Source: an uncultured Collinsella sp.
GTDB taxonomy: Bacteria > Actinomycetota > Coriobacteriia > Coriobacteriales > Coriobacteriaceae
Direction of reading: 5' to 3'
Assembly (NCBI GenBank): GCA_900546455.1
Contig: URCS01000014.1
Coordinates: 1-40,960, forward strand
DNA length: 40,960 bases
Of the stretch, positions 38,537-40,960 are shown piece by piece. How positions within the stretch are numbered: position 1 is the first letter of the stretch; each line of letters begins with the position of its first letter. Below the pieces are notes generated by a model. That model did not search any database and was not told where the DNA came from. It saw only the letters and a program-made list of their open reading frames with translations. Position numbers and translations under genes: made by a program.

Positions 38537-38560
38537 TGTTTGAAGACGGTATCGTCTCCG

Positions 38561-39445
38561 CTATCTGACGGCTTGAACGGCAAGTGCTTCTATTGCGCGC
38601 TCGGCGCCGGCGTCGATCAGAATGCTGCGATTGGCGATTTCTGCCGGAGCGACTGCTTCGCCAAGGTTAACGCACGCGTACGTGGCGCGCTCGTTTTTGG
38701 CCGTCATCTGCCAAAACGGGTACTTGATGATGACGGGCGTGTTGCCGCCTACGCCAAGCTCCAAGAACAGAACTCGCATATTGCTGTGGCGGCGCAGGAA
38801 ATCCTGGTAGCGATCGGCGGCAGCGTACCAACCCTTGTCCTGGACAAACGTATCGTCGGCGCGCAGATTCATCGTAAGCGGGGCCCCACAGTGAGGGCAA
38901 TGGGGCACAAGCGCAGACGGAATGCGCAGGTCCTGTTGGGTGGCGACCATATGGCGTACGAGATCTTCGTTGTCCCATGTCTCCTGGCAGCAGGGTTTGC
39001 TGCACTGGAATAGGCCGTAGTCTCCCTGTGTGTAGAAGAGCCGCTGCTTGTCAAAGCCCGCACGCTGGAAACAATGGTCCACATTCGTAGTCAGCACAAA
39101 GTAGTCACGGTCGTGCACTATGCCCAAGAGTTGTTCGTAGAGCGGCGTCGGTACGGGGTCGTATCGGTTGCACATAATGTAGCGGCTCCAAAACGCCCAG
39201 TACTCCTCGAGTGAATCATAGGGATAGAAGCCGCCAGAATACATATCGGTAAAGCCGTAGCGTGCGGCAAAGTCGCCAAAGAGCTCATTGAATCGCTTAC
39301 CCAAATAGGTGTATCCGGCGGCGGTTGAGAGTCCTGCTCCGGCACCGATTACCACGGCGTCAGATGCATCGAGTGCAGCGCGGAGCTTATCGATTTGTTT
39401 GGAGAAGGCTGCGGTAGATTGCCTCGTCAGACGCGAGAAAAACAT
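38561..39445 (-). CDS. SirTM-class sirtuin (probable protein ADP-ribosyltransferase)
   Basis: The protein has 294 residues; ATG at 39445 after AAGGTGA. Motifs: VVIGAGAGLSTAAGYTY (31-47), TTNVD with Asn121 and Asp123, TQGDYG with Gln140, zinc cysteines C148, C152/C153, C183, C186, and LELGVGGNTPVI. The Asn-Gln spacing of 19 equals that of the catalytic Asn118/Gln137 I recall for streptococcal SirTM, which ADP-ribosylates a lipoylated GcvH-like protein. The start lies 59 bases inside the macrodomain gene, so the two are translationally coupled, as in SirTM operons. The GcvH-L and LplA2 genes of the classical operon are not in this window. Confidence 0.92.
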   Translation of the reverse strand: MFFSRLTRQSTAAFSKQIDKLRAALDASDAVVIGAGAGLSTAAGYTYLGKRFNELFGDFAARYGFTDMYSGGFYPYDSLEEYWAFWSRYIMCNRYDPVPTPLYEQLLGIVHDRDYFVLTTNVDHCFQRAGFDKQRLFYTQGDYGLFQCSKPCCQETWDNEDLVRHMVATQQDLRIPSALVPHCPHCGAPLTMNLRADDTFVQDKGWYAAADRYQDFLRRHSNMRVLFLELGVGGNTPVIIKYPFWQMTAKNERATYACVNLGEAVAPAEIANRSILIDAGAERAIEALAVQAVR

Positions 39446-40172
39446 TGAAGATCACCTTAAGGTTGGGGTCGTTATGGTCTAGATGATGGCGAACGGCATC
39501 GATGGCCACGCGCGCGGCGGCATCTTGCGGATAACCAAACACGCCGGTAGAGATACAGCAGAATGCAAGCGTGCCGAGTCCTCGGCGCGTCGCCTCTTCC
39601 AAGCAGCTGGTGTAGCAGCGGCGTAGTAGCAATTCCTCGCGCGGGCCAGGCTTATGGCTGGGTACGATGGGGCCGACGGTGTGGAAAACGTAGCTGCTGG
39701 GCAGGTTGAACGCCGGCGTAACCTTGACACTTGCCGTCGGTTCCTCATGCCCCTGCTTGGACATGAGGCCGGCGCACGCCAAGCGTAGCTGCATGCCGGC
39801 GTAGGTGTGAATGGCGTTATCGATGCAGTGATGTCCCGGCACAAAACAGCCGAGCATTTGGCTGTTAGCGGCGTTGACGATGGCGTCGGCCTTAAGCAGT
39901 GTAATGTCGCCGCGCCAGATGGCAACGCGATCGCGGTAGGGGAGCGTGCCGGCGTTGGTTACCCCGCCGCGTTCAAGAAGGCGTTGCTGCAAGTAGGCGT
40001 CTTGTATGTCGAGCGTCTCGGTCGTAAGCGCCTCGGGTGGGCGCACGTTCATAAGGGCCCTGAGCAAATCGCGCTGCTCGCTGGCTCCGGCGGGAACAGC
40101 GATACTGTGCCCGTCTTGCCGCTCATCGAGCAGCGTCTTGATAAGCCAAACGCGGCGCCCTGCCTGATTCAT
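39387..40172 (-). CDS. Zinc-type macrodomain ADP-ribosyl hydrolase
   Basis: The protein has 261 residues from the ATG at 40172 (AGGAGG, spacing 6); a longer frame upstream has no ribosome binding site. An N-terminal helical region (1-80) precedes the macrodomain: VAIWRGDITLLKADAIVNAA, then GCFVPGHHCIDNAIHTYAGM with Cys109, His114/115 and Cys116 as probable zinc ligands, HTVGPIVP and ISTGVFGYPQDAAARVAID. This Zn-macro type, found next to SirTM, removes ADP-ribose from the sirtuin's target. It is the first gene of the pair; together they form a modify/reverse switch. Confidence 0.93.
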   Translation of the reverse strand: MNQAGRRVWLIKTLLDERQDGHSIAVPAGASEQRDLLRALMNVRPPEALTTETLDIQDAYLQQRLLERGGVTNAGTLPYRDRVAIWRGDITLLKADAIVNAANSQMLGCFVPGHHCIDNAIHTYAGMQLRLACAGLMSKQGHEEPTASVKVTPAFNLPSSYVFHTVGPIVPSHKPGPREELLLRRCYTSCLEEATRRGLGTLAFCCISTGVFGYPQDAAARVAIDAVRHHLDHNDPNLKVIFNVFLASDEAIYRSLLQTNR

Positions 40173-40250
40173 AGCCGACCTCCTGTTCGATTGAGATGGT
40201 TTCGCTCGACAGTAGTGTGCCGCCTGATGCGCATCTGCAAAAGAAGGCAC

Positions 40251-40290
40251 AAAAAGGTAAGCGCCGCGGAGCGGTATGCCCCACGGCGCT
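40251..40290 (-). terminator. Terminator of the HxlR gene
   Basis: On the minus strand AGCGCCG (40290-40284) pairs with CGGCGCT (40266-40260), with GGGG/CTCC pairing inside, followed after TACC by TTTTT (40255-40251). It lies 24 bases after the HxlR stop. Confidence 0.78.
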
Positions 40291-40313
40291 CAATTTGCAG
40301 AAGCCCGTCGCTG

Positions 40314-40646
40314 TTAGGAGCTTCGTACAAGCTGTTGATAGTCGGTGCCCCATTCCACAAGGGAATCGATGATGGGCATGAGGCTTTGACCGAGCTCACT
40401 AAGCGCATATTCGGTGCGGATGGGTGTCTCGGGGATGACGGTGCGCGTGATGAGGCCCGCGGCATCCATTTCTTTAAGGTTGGACGAAAGTACCTTTTGG
40501 CTGATGCCGGGGATAGAGCGATGCAGTGCGTTGAAGCCCATCGGATGGTCTATGAGCTGTTGGATGATATAGATCTTCCACTTGTTGCCAAAGAGCTGAA
40601 AACACGTAGCGACGGGGCAGGGCGGCAGTTCTTCTTTGGTAAGCAT
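40314..40646 (-). CDS. HxlR-family transcriptional regulator
   Basis: The protein has 110 residues; ATG at 40646 after GAGGAG. MLTKEELPPCPVATCFQLFG keeps the N-terminal Cys (Cys10) and adds Cys15; NKWKIYIIQQLIDHPMGFNA, SIPGISQKVLSSNLKEMDAA and EYALSELGQSLMPIIDSLVE complete the winged helix. It is a paralog of the HxlR protein at 7215. A terminator separates it from the macrodomain gene, so it does not appear to be in that operon. Its target is perhaps on the other side, upstream of 40646. Confidence 0.93.
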   Translation of the reverse strand: MLTKEELPPCPVATCFQLFGNKWKIYIIQQLIDHPMGFNALHRSIPGISQKVLSSNLKEMDAAGLITRTVIPETPIRTEYALSELGQSLMPIIDSLVEWGTDYQQLVRSS

Positions 40647-40745
40647 AGAGACTCCTCAAACATATAGGTTGCTTTCATTATCGCAGCCGCTGTCGCTTGT
40701 GGACACTACTTACCTTTTGGTGACTGGCTAATAGATTGGTGCCTT

Positions 40746-40837
40746 CTTTCGGTCGTTGTGCGCTTTTTGCATGATGCATATAGACGCAAAGAGCGTCAAA
40801 AACCGGATGGCTTCGACCGGCCATCCTCGACCGAAAG
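40746..40837 (+). promoter_or_regulatory. Structured leader covering the ribosome binding site of the ACG-repeat peptide gene
   Basis: CTTTCGGTCG (40746-40755) is the perfect complement of CGACCGAAAG (40828-40837), whose last bases are part of the AAAGGA ribosome binding site for the ATG at 40846. Inside this closing stem lie GGATGGC (40805-40811)/GCCATCC (40820-40826) and a looser CGCTTT/AAAGAGCG pairing. A closed fold would hide the ribosome binding site, as in translational riboswitches or thermosensors. No known riboswitch class is recognised. Confidence 0.55.
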
Positions 40838-40845
40838 GAAATGCC

Positions 40846-40960
40846 ATGTCCGAGAATCTCGAGAACGTCGCCGCTTTCGCCTCCTGCGGTACTGCCGATC
40901 CTGCGCCCGCTTGCGGCTCCGCCGACCCCAAGGCCGCACCTGCTTGCGGTACTGCTTGCG
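40846..40960 (+). CDS. Cys-rich ACG-repeat peptide, probable RiPP precursor (cut by window end)
   Basis: ATG at 40846 follows AAAGGA with 6-base spacing. The visible 38 residues are MSENLENVAAFASCGTADPA, then PACGSADPKAAPACGTAC. A 12-residue leader-like part precedes (S/A)CG units repeated at roughly nine-residue spacing in a Ala/Pro/Asp-rich chain. This pattern is that of ACGX-repeat peptides, predicted substrates of a dedicated radical SAM maturase. The gene continues past the window end, and a maturase would be expected just beyond it. An alternative is a low-complexity metal-binding protein. Confidence 0.6.
   Translation, partial: MSENLENVAAFASCGTADPAPACGSADPKAAPACGTAC

Noticed and set aside
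40728..40931. Minus-strand frame opposite the ACG-repeat peptide
   Set aside because: It is a shadow of the Cys/Ala-rich plus-strand gene; no start signal.

Overview
The window looks like a chromosomal segment of a gut Coriobacteriia, most likely Collinsella or a close relative. This rests on high GC content, carboxymuconolactone decarboxylase-cupin fusions, class M-type sirtuins, P-type Mg2+ ATPases, a divergent type IIA topoisomerase pair and many short regulator-plus-redox-enzyme modules. The taxon is inferred from gene content and style; no rRNA or marker phylogeny is available. I saw no rRNA, tRNA, CRISPR array or intact transposase.

Layout. 1-2.7 kb is an accessory patch: a broken TetR start, a ToxN/AbiQ-like protein, YjdF with a structured leader, a decayed DUF4143 ATPase behind a perfect palindrome, a MerR regulator and a flavodoxin tail remnant. 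2.7-6.7 kb holds a CMD-cupin enzyme and a three-gene sirtuin operon divergent from a TetR regulator. 6.7-8.2 kb has a cupin, an HxlR regulator and an FMN reductase-like flavoprotein. 8.3-15.5 kb has two intact AAA-type ATPases flanking a ParE/ParC-like topoisomerase operon with a LexA-type box upstream. 15.8-19.8 kb has a lipoprotein, a LuxR-type regulator and a PadR/DUF1700/DUF4097-like operon. 20.2-20.9 kb is a graveyard of two truncated genes. 20.8-24.8 kb pairs a two-component system with a divergent CXXC peptide / 4Fe-4S membrane protein / TlpA thioredoxin set. 25-28.3 kb is one large ABC exporter. 28.4-34.6 kb is a Mg2+ block: two MgtA-like ATPases, an orphan winged-helix regulator, a structured leader and a 51-residue membrane protein. 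34.9-37.4 kb is a second CMD-cupin, a flavodoxin, a small protein and a LysR regulator. Then come Dus, a SirTM-macrodomain operon and an HxlR regulator. The window ends inside a gene for a cysteine-rich ACG-repeat peptide, probably a radical-SAM RiPP precursor.

Themes. (1) Protein ADP-ribosylation: four SIR2-family genes, three of which carry Gln where classical sirtuins carry the catalytic His, plus one zinc-type macrodomain. (2) Three unrelated AAA-type ATPase genes (one decayed) each have their own long palindrome or tandem repeat running up to the ribosome binding site. The sequence differs at each gene, but the placement is alike. I regard this as the best candidate for an undescribed system. 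(3) Intergenic spaces are rich in perfect palindromes, some repeated in the window, and one 184-bp MITE-like element with 33-bp perfect arms.
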